Of a stretch of DNA of 64,000 bases, positions 48,997-58,274 are shown in pieces. Each line of letters begins with the position of its first letter. Positions within the stretch are counted from its first letter, which is position 1. The position numbers were made by a program, and so were the translations under genes. The stretch is taken from assembly GCA_015059425.1 (NCBI GenBank), contig SVAM01000008.1, positions 1 through 64,000 on the forward strand, given 5' to 3'. The notes beneath the pieces are model-generated. The model was given only the letters and a program-made list of their open reading frames with translations, did not search any database and was not told where the DNA came from. The DNA is from Bacillota bacterium (GTDB lineage Bacteria > Bacillota_I > Bacilli_A > RF39 > UBA660).

Positions 48997-49668
48997 TTAC
49001 CATATAAATGGTATTAGTTTATATTTAACTTTTTCTTGGTATTCTTTATATCCTTTTAAGTCTTTTAATAATACTTGCTCTTCGTTATTTAAACGTTTAA
49101 TTATTATAAATGGATATGCTAGCATAATTATAAATGATATTAATGATCCTAGAATCAATGGCATTGATAAAAATAAAAATATAGTTGCTGTATACATAGG
49201 ATGTCTTACTATTTTATATATACCAGTATCTATTACTTTTTGATTATTATCTACTTCAATGGTACGAGATAAAAAAGCGTTTTCTTTTAGAACTTCTGCG
49301 TATATGATATATGAAATTATGAATATAATTGATGATATAATTATTATCCAATTTGGCATTATAAACCATTTAAATCTAAAATTAAGTCCGGCGATTATAA
49401 AGCTTAATAAAAACATTAAGCCGCTTAATTTTATTACTAATTTTTGTTCATTTTCTTTTTCTTTTATATTTAATCTTTTTCTTAGTAAGTCTGGACTTTT
49501 AAGCATCATTACTATTCCTGCGATAAACATAGGAATAAATAATAATCCCATAAATAACCAACCATTCCAATAGTTTAAAGTATTAGCCGGTAAAAATATT
49601 AATAGACCTATTAATATAACCCCTAATAAATATTTAGATATTGCTTCAACAAATAATTTTGTACTCAT
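48997..49668 (-). CDS. Isoprenylcysteine carboxyl methyltransferase-type membrane protein
   Basis: GIYKIVRHPMYTATIFLFLSMPLILGSLIS; NEEQVLLKDLKGYKEYQEKVKYKLIPFIW. Confidence 0.9.
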   Translation of the reverse strand: MSTKLFVEAISKYLLGVILIGLLIFLPANTLNYWNGWLFMGLLFIPMFIAGIVMMLKSPDLLRKRLNIKEKENEQKLVIKLSGLMFLLSFIIAGLNFRFKWFIMPNWIIIISSIIFIISYIIYAEVLKENAFLSRTIEVDNNQKVIDTGIYKIVRHPMYTATIFLFLSMPLILGSLISFIIMLAYPFIIIKRLNNEEQVLLKDLKGYKEYQEKVKYKLIPFIW

Positions 49669-49679
49669 AGTAAAACTCC

Positions 49680-49952
49680 TTAATCTATTTGGTATTTCAT
49701 AAACCAGTTACCATACTTTACACCTCGATTATTTTTATATGGTTCATTTGGGCTTACGCTTGGATATCTTATGACTTTATATCCTAAACCCCAATATGTA
49801 ACTTTGTTTCCATTATCACTAACTATTTTGATTGTATATTTTGGTTCTACACTATTTCTTGCTCTTGCACTATCAATATAACTTGTTAATAATCCTGCAA
49901 ATACTAGTATTGCTATTGTAATACTTACAATTATTAATGTTTTCTTTGTCAT
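49680..49952 (-). CDS. Small membrane-anchored protein of unknown function
   Basis: TM followed by DSARARNSVEPKYTIKIVSDNGNKVTYWGLGYKVIRYPSVSPNEP. Confidence 0.75.
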   Translation of the reverse strand: MTKKTLIIVSITIAILVFAGLLTSYIDSARARNSVEPKYTIKIVSDNGNKVTYWGLGYKVIRYPSVSPNEPYKNNRGVKYGNWFMKYQID

Positions 49953-49976
49953 AAAATCCTCCTAATAAACAAATCT

Positions 49977-50132
49977 TTATTTACTTAAATTAAAAATTGA
50001 ATAAACCATTAAGGCAACGCCAAGTCCAAATAAAATACAACCATATACTTCATTTAAACGATTTGCAAATAAACCTACCATTCCACTTCCTAAAGCACAA
50101 AAAATTGCAAATAATAATTTTTTCTTTTTCAT
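49977..50132 (-). CDS. 51-aa membrane protein, absent from the supplied ORF track
   Basis: MKKKKLLFAIFCALGSGMVGLFANRLNEVYGCILFGLGVALMVYSIFNLSK*; GTGAG upstream of ATG. Confidence 0.6.
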   Translation of the reverse strand: MKKKKLLFAIFCALGSGMVGLFANRLNEVYGCILFGLGVALMVYSIFNLSK

Positions 50133-50317
50133 AAAATCAACTCACTTTTAAATTAATATTTATCTTTCCTTATTAAATTTTAAGTCTTCCTTGTTGTGTA
50201 ATTTTAATTCCGTATGCTTCTTAAAATATATTTATATTACAATTATACCATGGATAAACACTAATTGTCTAAAGTTCTATTAACTTTTAATATTTTTATT
50301 AAATAAAAAAGCCTAAT

Positions 50318-51001
50318 TTAGGCTTTTGATTCGTTAGTTAATATTCTTTTTATAGCTTCTTCTCTTTCCATATTAATTTGTTTTTCATCATATTCAATAA
50401 GAGATAAATAATCATTAATATCTTTAGTAAATTGTTCATCTCCCAATATTTTACTTAACTCTTTTATTTGAAAAATTAATACCCCTAATTCTAATCTTCT
50501 TTTTCCATTAGGTTTAAATTCATCTAAATCATGTGAAATATGAGAATCAACAAATTCTTTATGTTCTTGCAAGTATGTTTGCTTATCTATTTTTTTGACA
50601 TTGCTACATTCATATAAAGAATAATATGTAGCTTTATCAAATTTTAACATTAAAGATGGATCATATACAAAATCTCCAATTTCTATCCAACCATGTCCTT
50701 CGTTGCCTTTACAATAATTATATTCTAAATCTTTGTTTTTACCTCTTACAAGTATAGCATTATCTAAGGCTAAAAACATGTAAAGACTTCTGTCATAGCA
50801 AGTTCCTTCTGCAAATAAATAGTTAGAATATTTAATATAAAGAGATACTGGTAGACAAGCAATAATTGTACTATTCATTTTTTCAAATATTTCATCATCA
50901 AATCTTGTTATTTTGCCTTCTTTTAATGCTTTGTTAAATAATATTTTGTATTTAGCAAAATAATATTTCTTTTTTAAATCATAAATTTTTAAAGGTTTCA
51001 T
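50318..51001 (-). CDS. Protein with transglutaminase-like Cys/His/Asp arrangement
   Basis: GTCYDRSLYMFLAL...GHGWIEIGDFVYDPSLM. Confidence 0.5.
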   Translation of the reverse strand: MKPLKIYDLKKKYYFAKYKILFNKALKEGKITRFDDEIFEKMNSTIIACLPVSLYIKYSNYLFAEGTCYDRSLYMFLALDNAILVRGKNKDLEYNYCKGNEGHGWIEIGDFVYDPSLMLKFDKATYYSLYECSNVKKIDKQTYLQEHKEFVDSHISHDLDEFKPNGKRRLELGVLIFQIKELSKILGDEQFTKDINDYLSLIEYDEKQINMEREEAIKRILTNESKA

Positions 51002-51023
51002 ATATTGCCTCCTACTATATCAC

Positions 51024-51164
51024 TTATTCTTTTTGCATTCTGTTTAATAAATCATAATTATTTTTCAAAGATGGATGAATCAATAATTTATAATTATCAG
51101 TAGTAAACATAAATTTTTCTATATGCTCTGTAAACAAATATCTCAATTTATCTAATGTTATCAT
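51024..51164 (-). CDS. Short ORF of unknown function (46 aa from the internal ATG)
   Basis: AAAGGGGAATATT upstream of ATG: MITLDKLRYLFTEHIEKFMF. Confidence 0.35.
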   Translation of the reverse strand: MITLDKLRYLFTEHIEKFMFTTDNYKLLIHPSLKNNYDLLNRMQKE

Positions 51165-51281
51165 AATATTCCCCTTTGTTAGTGCTATATAATAGCATAA
51201 AACAAGCAAAATATCAAATAAAATAGATTACTAAGCAATAAAAATCTACCAGCTTAGCTGGTAGATATAGTAATTGTCTTC

Positions 51282-51962
51282 CTATTTTTTTGTTTTTCTG
51301 AGTGTTAGAACATGCCAATTTTTCTGTTCTTTACCACCTTCGTTATGATATTCATTTATTTCAAACAAATCTTTTCTTAAATATTCAATGTCTTCCTTAC
51401 TAAAATAAGCAAAGAATCTTTTTTCCTTTGTTTTTTTATCTTCTAATATCTTATAGTCATATTTCGTTCCATTAGGTAACAAGTTGGCATTTGGATGGAC
51501 ATCAGCATTCTGAAAATTAATTATTAATAATCCATTGTCTGTTAATGCGTTATATGCAACATCAAATAGTCTTTGCATATCATCCATATCTAAATGAGGA
51601 TTTCTCCATGATACAATTAAATCAGCTTTAAAATCAAAAATATTGTTATAATCATCTAATAAAAAATTATATTTTTTTACTTGATTTATTCCAATTCTTT
51701 TTTGCTCTTTTAGAAAGTCATCAACTGTATCAGTTGCTGTAATATCATACCCCGCAGATTGAAGCATTATAGCAAGTTGCCCGCAACCACTTCCAAATTC
51801 AATAATTCTTTTCTTCTTATCTTTTGCTAACTGTTCTTCAACGTAATTAAACAATCTCTCCCACTTTTCTGTTTCTGGATTAATTTCATTTTGTTGTTGT
51901 ATATATTCAAGTGCACCTCCAGAATTATACATTTCTATAGTTTTTATATTGTGTTCACTCAT
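51282..51962 (-). CDS. Class I SAM-dependent methyltransferase
   Basis: RIIEFGSGCGQLAIMLQSAGYDITATDTVDDFL; NGLLIINFQNAD. Confidence 0.9.
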   Translation of the reverse strand: MSEHNIKTIEMYNSGGALEYIQQQNEINPETEKWERLFNYVEEQLAKDKKKRIIEFGSGCGQLAIMLQSAGYDITATDTVDDFLKEQKRIGINQVKKYNFLLDDYNNIFDFKADLIVSWRNPHLDMDDMQRLFDVAYNALTDNGLLIINFQNADVHPNANLLPNGTKYDYKILEDKKTKEKRFFAYFSKEDIEYLRKDLFEINEYHNEGGKEQKNWHVLTLRKTKK

Positions 51963-51998
51963 AATATTCCTCCATAAATTATTATACCATAAAAATTA

Positions 51999-52697
51999 TT
52001 ATTTTGCTTTCAGCGTAAGTATCTTTTTTATATCTTCTTTTGTTGCAGTTTGGTGACATAATTTCATTAATGTATTATATAAAGCATATATTGCTTCATA
52101 ATTTTCACAAGAATAATTATCACCTAAATTTATATCTATAAAATCTGTAGAATGTTGTTTGCCATGATATATATCTTTCGAAAAAGTAATTTTTACAATA
52201 TGTTTATTAGCTATTACAGAAATATTGTTTCTTCCTTGCTCAATTTTATCAATTGTATGAATTTCTTTAGAAGCATTATTACTAAATTTAGAAAAAGCTT
52301 CAAATAAACCATTATTAAAATCTTCATTACTTCTAAAGATAAATTCTATTTTATTAAACTCTTCTTCTGGTTTATCTTTTCCGTTCACACTGAAAGCTCT
52401 AATACCATAATTCGGAAAACCTATATCGTTTGTAATATATATTTTTAAAAATTTATCAATATTTCCATTTATAGTATGAATGATAAAATATCCTTTCCCA
52501 AAATAACTTTCATCATATAAAACATAATTTTTTTCGTTCGATAATCCATCTATAAATTGATGTTCATCACATATATCATTTGGATTAACTTCATGCTCAT
52601 ATTCACTCTCACGGCAATATAATGTTTCTACTCCGGTTTCACAATCTAATCCATAACTTCCATAATCACAATTATTACAATTTCTCATATTAAGCAC
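51999..52697 (-). CDS. Hypothetical protein with N-terminal Cys cluster
   Basis: MRNCNNCDYGSYGLDCETGVETLYCRES; intact ORF. Confidence 0.55.
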   Translation of the reverse strand: MLNMRNCNNCDYGSYGLDCETGVETLYCRESEYEHEVNPNDICDEHQFIDGLSNEKNYVLYDESYFGKGYFIIHTINGNIDKFLKIYITNDIGFPNYGIRAFSVNGKDKPEEEFNKIEFIFRSNEDFNNGLFEAFSKFSNNASKEIHTIDKIEQGRNNISVIANKHIVKITFSKDIYHGKQHSTDFIDINLGDNYSCENYEAIYALYNTLMKLCHQTATKEDIKKILTLKAK

Positions 52698-52800
52698 TCC
52701 CTGAAATTTAATTAAAATTTATTATACTACAAGTTTTAATTTTATTCTATATATGAAATACCAATTTTATGTATAAGTTTCTAAAACATTGTTTTAAATA

Positions 52801-52855
52801 AGCAAAAAAGCCCATCATTGTGAGCTTTCCAAAACATTGAATAATTATCGTTTTG
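52801..52855. repeat. Diverged copy of the rpsI 3' end plus terminator (putative att-type repeat)
   Basis: 21-bp perfect core gagctttccaaaacattgaat at 52822-52842, with related flanks. Confidence 0.75.
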
Positions 52856-52965
52856 TAAATTAGTGTCTCTTTATTTACGTGATTTTACACAGTGTCCACA
52901 GCTGACTCTAGGGTATCTTAGTAATTTTTTACTTATGAATATTTTAGATTTAACTAATTCTTTAA

Positions 52966-53706
52966 TTATATAATGATTGTATCAGAGTACTTTGATAAGT
53001 ATAAGTAGATAGCTACACAAATATAATCCGCTGATAATCCATAAAAATTATCACATTTCTCTAAAATTATATTATAAGCATCAACACTATTTTCTAGTAA
53101 TTTTCCAGGCTTATACTCTTCTTCTAGTATATTGAATACCTCTTTTATTCTTGTAAATTGGCTTATATATTCTTTATGTACATTATTTTCTTTTTCATTC
53201 TTAGAAATTTTATAATAGTCATATAAATTTTTAACATCGTAAAATTCGGTATTTGGTAATAACTTTGATACTCCTCTTGCCATTTTTCTGAATTTCCAAT
53301 GATATGTGACATCTTGATTAGTTGTATTTTTCAAAATATTTTCAACTTGATCCAGTACTGTTATATCATTATTTTGATATACAATTTGTGCAGTAACTAT
53401 AGGAATTAATAATTCTATAATCCCAAAATTTATTTTTCCGCCATTCCTGTTTTTAAAACTATTTAATTGTGCCTCATAAGCTAAATCATATATCAGTTCC
53501 GGTTGCTTTAAATTATTTTTAATTATTCTCTCTGATAATTTATAAAAACTTTCCCCTATATTAATTCCTGAAATCAAAAAATATTCTAACTTCGATTTAT
53601 CTTGCCAATCTTGGTATCTGGTTGTACATCCTTTTTTATTGGGAATAGGTTCTAAAACACTAGCTAATATTACATTTCTCAAAATAGTTAAAGAATCAAA
53701 CATCAT
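52966..53706 (-). CDS. Possible triphosphoribosyl-dephospho-CoA synthase (CitG/MdcB-like) family protein
   Basis: ILASVLEPIPNKKGCTTRYQDWQDKSKLEYFLISG...NGGKINFGIIELLIPIVTAQ. Confidence 0.4.
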   Translation of the reverse strand: MMFDSLTILRNVILASVLEPIPNKKGCTTRYQDWQDKSKLEYFLISGINIGESFYKLSERIIKNNLKQPELIYDLAYEAQLNSFKNRNGGKINFGIIELLIPIVTAQIVYQNNDITVLDQVENILKNTTNQDVTYHWKFRKMARGVSKLLPNTEFYDVKNLYDYYKISKNEKENNVHKEYISQFTRIKEVFNILEEEYKPGKLLENSVDAYNIILEKCDNFYGLSADYICVAIYLYLSKYSDTIII

Positions 53707-53815
53707 AATAATTTCTCCTACAAAAATATTATATCACAAATCATCTTTTTATCCTAATGATAGAACTATTGCTAGCACCACAAGCTTCTAAATTTTATAA
53801 GGGTTTATCGAGCAT

Positions 53816-53848
53816 TGTTAGCCTACCTGTAGCCTATTTGTAGCCTAC
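53816..53848. repeat. Three tandem 11-bp repeats
   Basis: tgttagcctac / ctgtagcctat / ttgtagcctac. Confidence 0.85.
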
Positions 53849-53883
53849 GGCTTAAAGATCGGCTAATTCTTCTATTTTACTGC

Positions 53884-53943
53884 AGCAAAAAAAGCCCACA
53901 TATGCGAGCTTTCCAAAACATTGAATTATCTCTTTGAGAATTG
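53884..53943. repeat. Native rpsI 3' end and terminator (second copy of the att-type repeat)
   Basis: Core gagctttccaaaacattgaat at 53906-53926, running into the rpsI stop codon. Confidence 0.75.
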
Positions 53944-54342
53944 TGGGGCACGACGTGCTTTTTTAAGACCGTATTTTTTACGTTCTTTAACTCTTGCATC
54001 ACGAGTTAAGAATCCGCTAGCTTTTAAAATTTTACGATAAGAATCGTCTCTTGTTTGATCAGTATTAGCATCAAATTCTAATAAAGCTCTTGCAATACCT
54101 AAACGAATAGCTCCTGCTTGTCCAGAATATCCGCCACCTTTAACTGTAACTTCAATATCAAAACGATTTACATTATCAGTAGAAACTAATGGTTGTTTTA
54201 AATCCATAACTAGAATTTGATTTGGAAAATAAGTATTTACGTCTACACCATTTACTGTAATATTTCCAGTTCCACCAGTAATTCTTACTTGTGCAGAACT
54301 TCTTTTACGACGACCTGTTGCAGTCCAAACTTGTTTAGCCAT
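53926..54342 (-). CDS. rpsI: 30S ribosomal protein S9
   Basis: [14 protein letters not shown]...[19 protein letters not shown]...RRAPQFSKR. Confidence 0.98.
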   Translation of the reverse strand: MAKQVWTATGRRKRSSAQVRITGGTGNITVNGVDVNTYFPNQILVMDLKQPLVSTDNVNRFDIEVTVKGGGYSGQAGAIRLGIARALLEFDANTDQTRDDSYRKILKASGFLTRDARVKERKKYGLKKARRAPQFSKR

Positions 54343-54353
54343 TTATTTACCTC

Positions 54354-54785
54354 CTAATCAATATTTAAAGCTGTTGGCTTTTGAGCAACATGCTTATGTT
54401 CATTTCCAGCATAAACAAATAATTTTTTACCCATAGCTCTTCCTAATGGTCCATGAGGAAGCATACCTTTTACAGCTCTTTCAATCATTTCTTCTGGATA
54501 TTTTTCTACCATTGTTTTAGCGTTTCTTTCTCTTAATCCTCCTGGAAAACCAGAGTGATTGTAATACATCTTATCTTCTAGTTTATTTCCAGTTAAATTT
54601 ACTTTTGATGCATTGATTATGATTACATAATCACCACAATCTACATGAGGAGTATAAGTAACTTTATGTTTTCCTCTTAAAATTGTTGCAGCTTTAGTAG
54701 CTATACGACCTAAATTTTTACCTTCAGCATCGATAACATACCATTTACGTTCAATGTTTTCTTTTGTTTGCATGAATGTCTTCAT
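54354..54785 (-). CDS. rplM: 50S ribosomal protein L13
   Basis: [27 protein letters not shown]...[11 protein letters not shown]...[10 protein letters not shown]. Confidence 0.98.
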   Translation of the reverse strand: MKTFMQTKENIERKWYVIDAEGKNLGRIATKAATILRGKHKVTYTPHVDCGDYVIIINASKVNLTGNKLEDKMYYNHSGFPGGLRERNAKTMVEKYPEEMIERAVKGMLPHGPLGRAMGKKLFVYAGNEHKHVAQKPTALNID

Positions 54786-54865
54786 ATATATAACCCTTTC
54801 ATTTAGTTTTCCCTACTTCTGCTTTCCCAGGGCATGATAGTTCCAACAAATAAAATGTACCATTT
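54786..54865 (-). promoter_or_regulatory. Possible L13 leader-type cis element
   Basis: Position immediately upstream of rplM with GC-richer TGCCCTGGGAAAGCAGAAGTAGGG; not folded rigorously. Confidence 0.25.
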
Positions 54866-54899
54866 AAAATTATATGTAAATTATACTGTTTTGTCAAAT

Positions 54900-54933
54900 A
54901 AAAAATGCAAATTATATGGTTTTTTGCATTTTT
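54900..54933 (-). terminator. Intrinsic terminator after the 54934..56106 gene
   Basis: AAAATGCAAA...TTTGCATTTTTT on the minus strand. Confidence 0.7.
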
Positions 54934-56106
54934 TTAACGTCTTGGCGGTAAATCATCTGGATTAAAATACTTTTCTCTAGTATCTATTGGAAAAATTTTA
55001 TTATATTTATTAGTTGGTATTTTCTTTATATTATTTTCTTTTTTTATATTATATATATCATTTATAAATAAATTAGAAAAATGAGGGTCTCTTTTTAAAC
55101 TAGAATTTTGTTTTATTACTCTCTTTTCTGTTTCTTGTTGTGTTTTTTCTTCTTGTTCTTCTTTTCTTTTTTTTGCATTTAATAATAATGGTAAATTTAA
55201 ACTGGAAATTTCATATGTAATATGCTTTTCTCTTTCTTTTATCATTCTATCAATAATTTCATCAATATCTAATTCACTGTTTGCATCTAAAGTGCATATG
55301 GTAAAATCTCTAAAATTGTCTTTACCTACTATGTCTATAAATTTTTGTGGATCTATTAAAAATAATGGTATTAAAACTTGGAACGCACTTATAAATTTTG
55401 GTGATACCATTTTATATTTACCTTCAATTATTTCATTCATTTCTGATGGTTCTTCAAAAAGATAAATATTTTTTTGACGTAATAGAGAAACTATCTGTAT
55501 ACTTATAGTATTTATTATTCTTAAATATATTTTTTCATTAGCCTTTTCTATTTCACAATCAACTTTAAAAGTTTTATCAGGTTGATAAAATTGATTCCCT
55601 TTGTACTCATTTACATAGTGTATTAGTAAATCAAATATATATGAAATATCTAGATAAAACCCATCTCGAAATCTTTCGAATATATCTATTTTAACCCAAC
55701 TACATGTTCGTTGAGATTTATGGTCATAGGTTTGTAAAAACTTTCTATTCGGACCTTTTAACCATTCATTATAATAATTATCTTCTCTTGCGGCAGGATA
55801 TCCTTTATTTATTAAAAGTTTAGGGTTTTCTCCACTTATCATGCTTTCTGAATTTTGTTGCAAAATTTTTACTAGCAATTCTTCAATTACTTGTCTTTGA
55901 TTATTTTCTAAAGGTTGAGTAAGATGATACTCTAATCCTTCTTTACCTGCAGTTAAAACTATGAAATAAGTACTGATTTTTTTAGGCCATAATTCTTTAA
56001 AAGTTGGACCCAAAATAGTTTCTATAGCTTTCATTAATTCATTCTCATATTTTTCTATTCTATCGGTAAAATATTTTTCTATACGCTGTTCAGTTGTCAT
56101 AGTCAC
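54934..56106 (-). CDS. Hypothetical protein inserted between truA and rplM
   Basis: Intact 390-aa ORF with own terminator. Confidence 0.6.
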   Translation of the reverse strand: MTMTTEQRIEKYFTDRIEKYENELMKAIETILGPTFKELWPKKISTYFIVLTAGKEGLEYHLTQPLENNQRQVIEELLVKILQQNSESMISGENPKLLINKGYPAAREDNYYNEWLKGPNRKFLQTYDHKSQRTCSWVKIDIFERFRDGFYLDISYIFDLLIHYVNEYKGNQFYQPDKTFKVDCEIEKANEKIYLRIINTISIQIVSLLRQKNIYLFEEPSEMNEIIEGKYKMVSPKFISAFQVLIPLFLIDPQKFIDIVGKDNFRDFTICTLDANSELDIDEIIDRMIKEREKHITYEISSLNLPLLLNAKKRKEEQEEKTQQETEKRVIKQNSSLKRDPHFSNLFINDIYNIKKENNIKKIPTNKYNKIFPIDTREKYFNPDDLPPRR

Positions 56107-56223
56107 CTCTTATTTTAAATATAGCATTAAATTTTTTTATAATCAATTATATATATTATATGTTAACATTTACTTGTAAACTTTTTAATAAAATTTAAAT
56201 TTTTAAAATATATTTATAGTTAC

Positions 56224-56946
56224 TTAATAATATATTTTATTTAAGTATAACCCTTGGGGTAAAGCTGTAGAAAATTGTTTACCTACTTCAGGATTATCTA
56301 AGGCATTTTTAATATCTTCTAATGTTATTTTTTTTGATTCTATATCTAACATTGTTCCTATTAGATTTCTTACCATATATCTATAAAAGCTTTTACCTGT
56401 AAATTTAATTACTAAAATATTATTTCTAACTTTAAAATCTATATCATATATTATGCAATCGTAATTATCTCTTGTTCCTGAGACAAAGTTTTTAAAATTA
56501 TGAGCACCAATAAATAACTTAGCGCATTTTTTCATTTCTTTTATATTAAGTTTTCTATTTACTTGTAATATATAATCGTAATCTTTAGGATTAAATTCTC
56601 CCATATTTATTTTATATATATACTCTTTTTTTAATGTATTAAATCTTGCATGAAAATCATCATTAACTGTTTCTACTTTAGTTATGTAAATATATGGCTT
56701 TACTAAGCTATTTAAAGCCATTTGCAAATGATTTTCATCAATATTTATATTTAAAACAAAAGATGCTTTTTGGTCATTTGCATGTACTCCTCTATCAGTT
56801 CTACCTGCTCCTTTTATTTCTACTGGTTCTTTATTAATAATTGTTAATGCTTCCTCAATTTTCTTTTGTACTGTATTATTATCTTTTAATCTTTGAAATC
56901 CATAAAATTTAGAACCATCATACTTAATACTAATTAAATACTTCAT
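56224..56946 (-). CDS. truA: tRNA pseudouridine synthase A
   Basis: ISIKYDGSKFYGFQR; GAGRTDRGVHANDQKASF; FTGKSFYRYMVRNLIGTML. Confidence 0.97.
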   Translation of the reverse strand: MKYLISIKYDGSKFYGFQRLKDNNTVQKKIEEALTIINKEPVEIKGAGRTDRGVHANDQKASFVLNINIDENHLQMALNSLVKPYIYITKVETVNDDFHARFNTLKKEYIYKINMGEFNPKDYDYILQVNRKLNIKEMKKCAKLFIGAHNFKNFVSGTRDNYDCIIYDIDFKVRNNILVIKFTGKSFYRYMVRNLIGTMLDIESKKITLEDIKNALDNPEVGKQFSTALPQGLYLNKIYY

Positions 56947-57561
56947 TTAATCACCTTTAATTCTGTATATTGCTTTTAATAAATCTAATACATTTTTATA
57001 ATCTTCTATTTTTATATTTTTTTCTTTCATTAAATCTATAAATTTAACTATTTCTGGTTTATCTACTTCATTTATTATTTTTAAGTATTCATTCTTATTT
57101 GCGTTAATAACATGAGACTCATTCACACATATTAATTCTTCAGATATATCCCAAATAAAAGTTAAATCATTAGTGAATATAATAATCGTTTTATTATATT
57201 CATTAGCAAGTTTTTTAAATAGTCTTTTAAAAATCTCTTTTTCCTTATAATTTAATCCTTTTTCAAAATAATCTAATACTATATAATCTTTATTTTCAAT
57301 TAATACTTTCGCTAAAGATATAATTCTTGTTTCAGTTTCGGTTAATTCAAAAAGTTTTTTATCTAAATATTCATCACTCAACATAACCATTTTTAAAGCT
57401 TGTTTATCTTTTTTACTATTTAAATAATTTTTTACGGTTTCTTTAAAATTACATTCTCTTACAATACTATAATTAGCATTATTAGTAGATATATTTATAT
57501 TTCCTAGTAAACCATATATTTTATTTTTTTCTTTATCCTCAAATATCTTTGCTATTTCCAT
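56947..57561 (-). CDS. Degenerate ABC ATPase (EcfA2-position), Walker A absent
   Basis: LFELTETETRIISLAKVLIENKDYIVLDYFEKGLNYKEKEIFKRLFKKLANEYNKTIIIFTNDLTFIWDISEELICVNESHV aligns by eye to LSGGQ/Walker B/H-loop order; abuts truA. Confidence 0.6.
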   Translation of the reverse strand: MEIAKIFEDKEKNKIYGLLGNINISTNNANYSIVRECNFKETVKNYLNSKKDKQALKMVMLSDEYLDKKLFELTETETRIISLAKVLIENKDYIVLDYFEKGLNYKEKEIFKRLFKKLANEYNKTIIIFTNDLTFIWDISEELICVNESHVINANKNEYLKIINEVDKPEIVKFIDLMKEKNIKIEDYKNVLDLLKAIYRIKGD

Positions 57562-58154
57562 AAATCATTCACCAAGCTTTCATTATCATAGTATAATTTA
57601 TCTACTATATTGTAGTATTTTAAACCGTTTGATAATTCAATAATAAATGGCATATTAAAACCTAGTTTTTTTATTATTTTTTCTTCTTTTAATACGTCTT
57701 TTGTATTACCTTCCATTATTACTTCATTATTATGTATTACTATTAAATAATCTAGTAATAAAGTCTCTTTAATTTCAGTAGTATAGTTTATTATAGTTTT
57801 ATTTTTATTTTTCAAATCATTAATTAATTTGTTTTTAAACTCACTATCTACATAAGTTAAAATGTTAAAGAACACTATTACATTTTTATTGGTTTTTAAG
57901 CTGTTAAGTAAGAATAATTTTATTTCATCTATTTTAGTTAAATCTTTTTTATTTTTTAATTCCTTTAAATTATATTCTTCTAATACACTATTGTCTATAT
58001 CAAAAATATTACTAATGCTATATCTTGTAAAAACTTCACAGTTATTATTTATGTAATTTACTGCATCTTCTCGATATTTATATTTAGAATTAATTAGTAT
58101 AGTAGTATTAATATCGTATATATCAATATTATTAATGTTAAATAATTTATTCAT
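57552..58154 (-). CDS. Degenerate ABC ATPase (EcfA1-position), Walker A absent
   Basis: LLLDYLIVIHNNEVIMEGNTKDVLKEEKIIKKLGFNMPFIIELSNGLKYY resembles the EcfA C-terminal layout; no GxxGxGKS. Confidence 0.6.
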   Translation of the reverse strand: MNKLFNINNIDIYDINTTILINSKYKYREDAVNYINNNCEVFTRYSISNIFDIDNSVLEEYNLKELKNKKDLTKIDEIKLFLLNSLKTNKNVIVFFNILTYVDSEFKNKLINDLKNKNKTIINYTTEIKETLLLDYLIVIHNNEVIMEGNTKDVLKEEKIIKKLGFNMPFIIELSNGLKYYNIVDKLYYDNESLVNDLWK

Positions 58155-58274
58155 AAAATCACCACATCAATATAATATCAAAATATTATCTTTTTTTAAA
58201 GTTTTATGTTTCTGCGAAATTTGTCGAACGGTTTTTCTTGATATTTATTATTTTTATTTTTAAAATATTAACTT

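Noticed and set aside
52801-53943. tRNA-like sequence or insertion sequence with terminal inverted repeats in the rpsI-downstream region
   Set aside because: No cloverleaf and no terminal inverted repeats could be found; the flanking repeats are direct and match the rpsI tail, so an integrase-type scar fits better.
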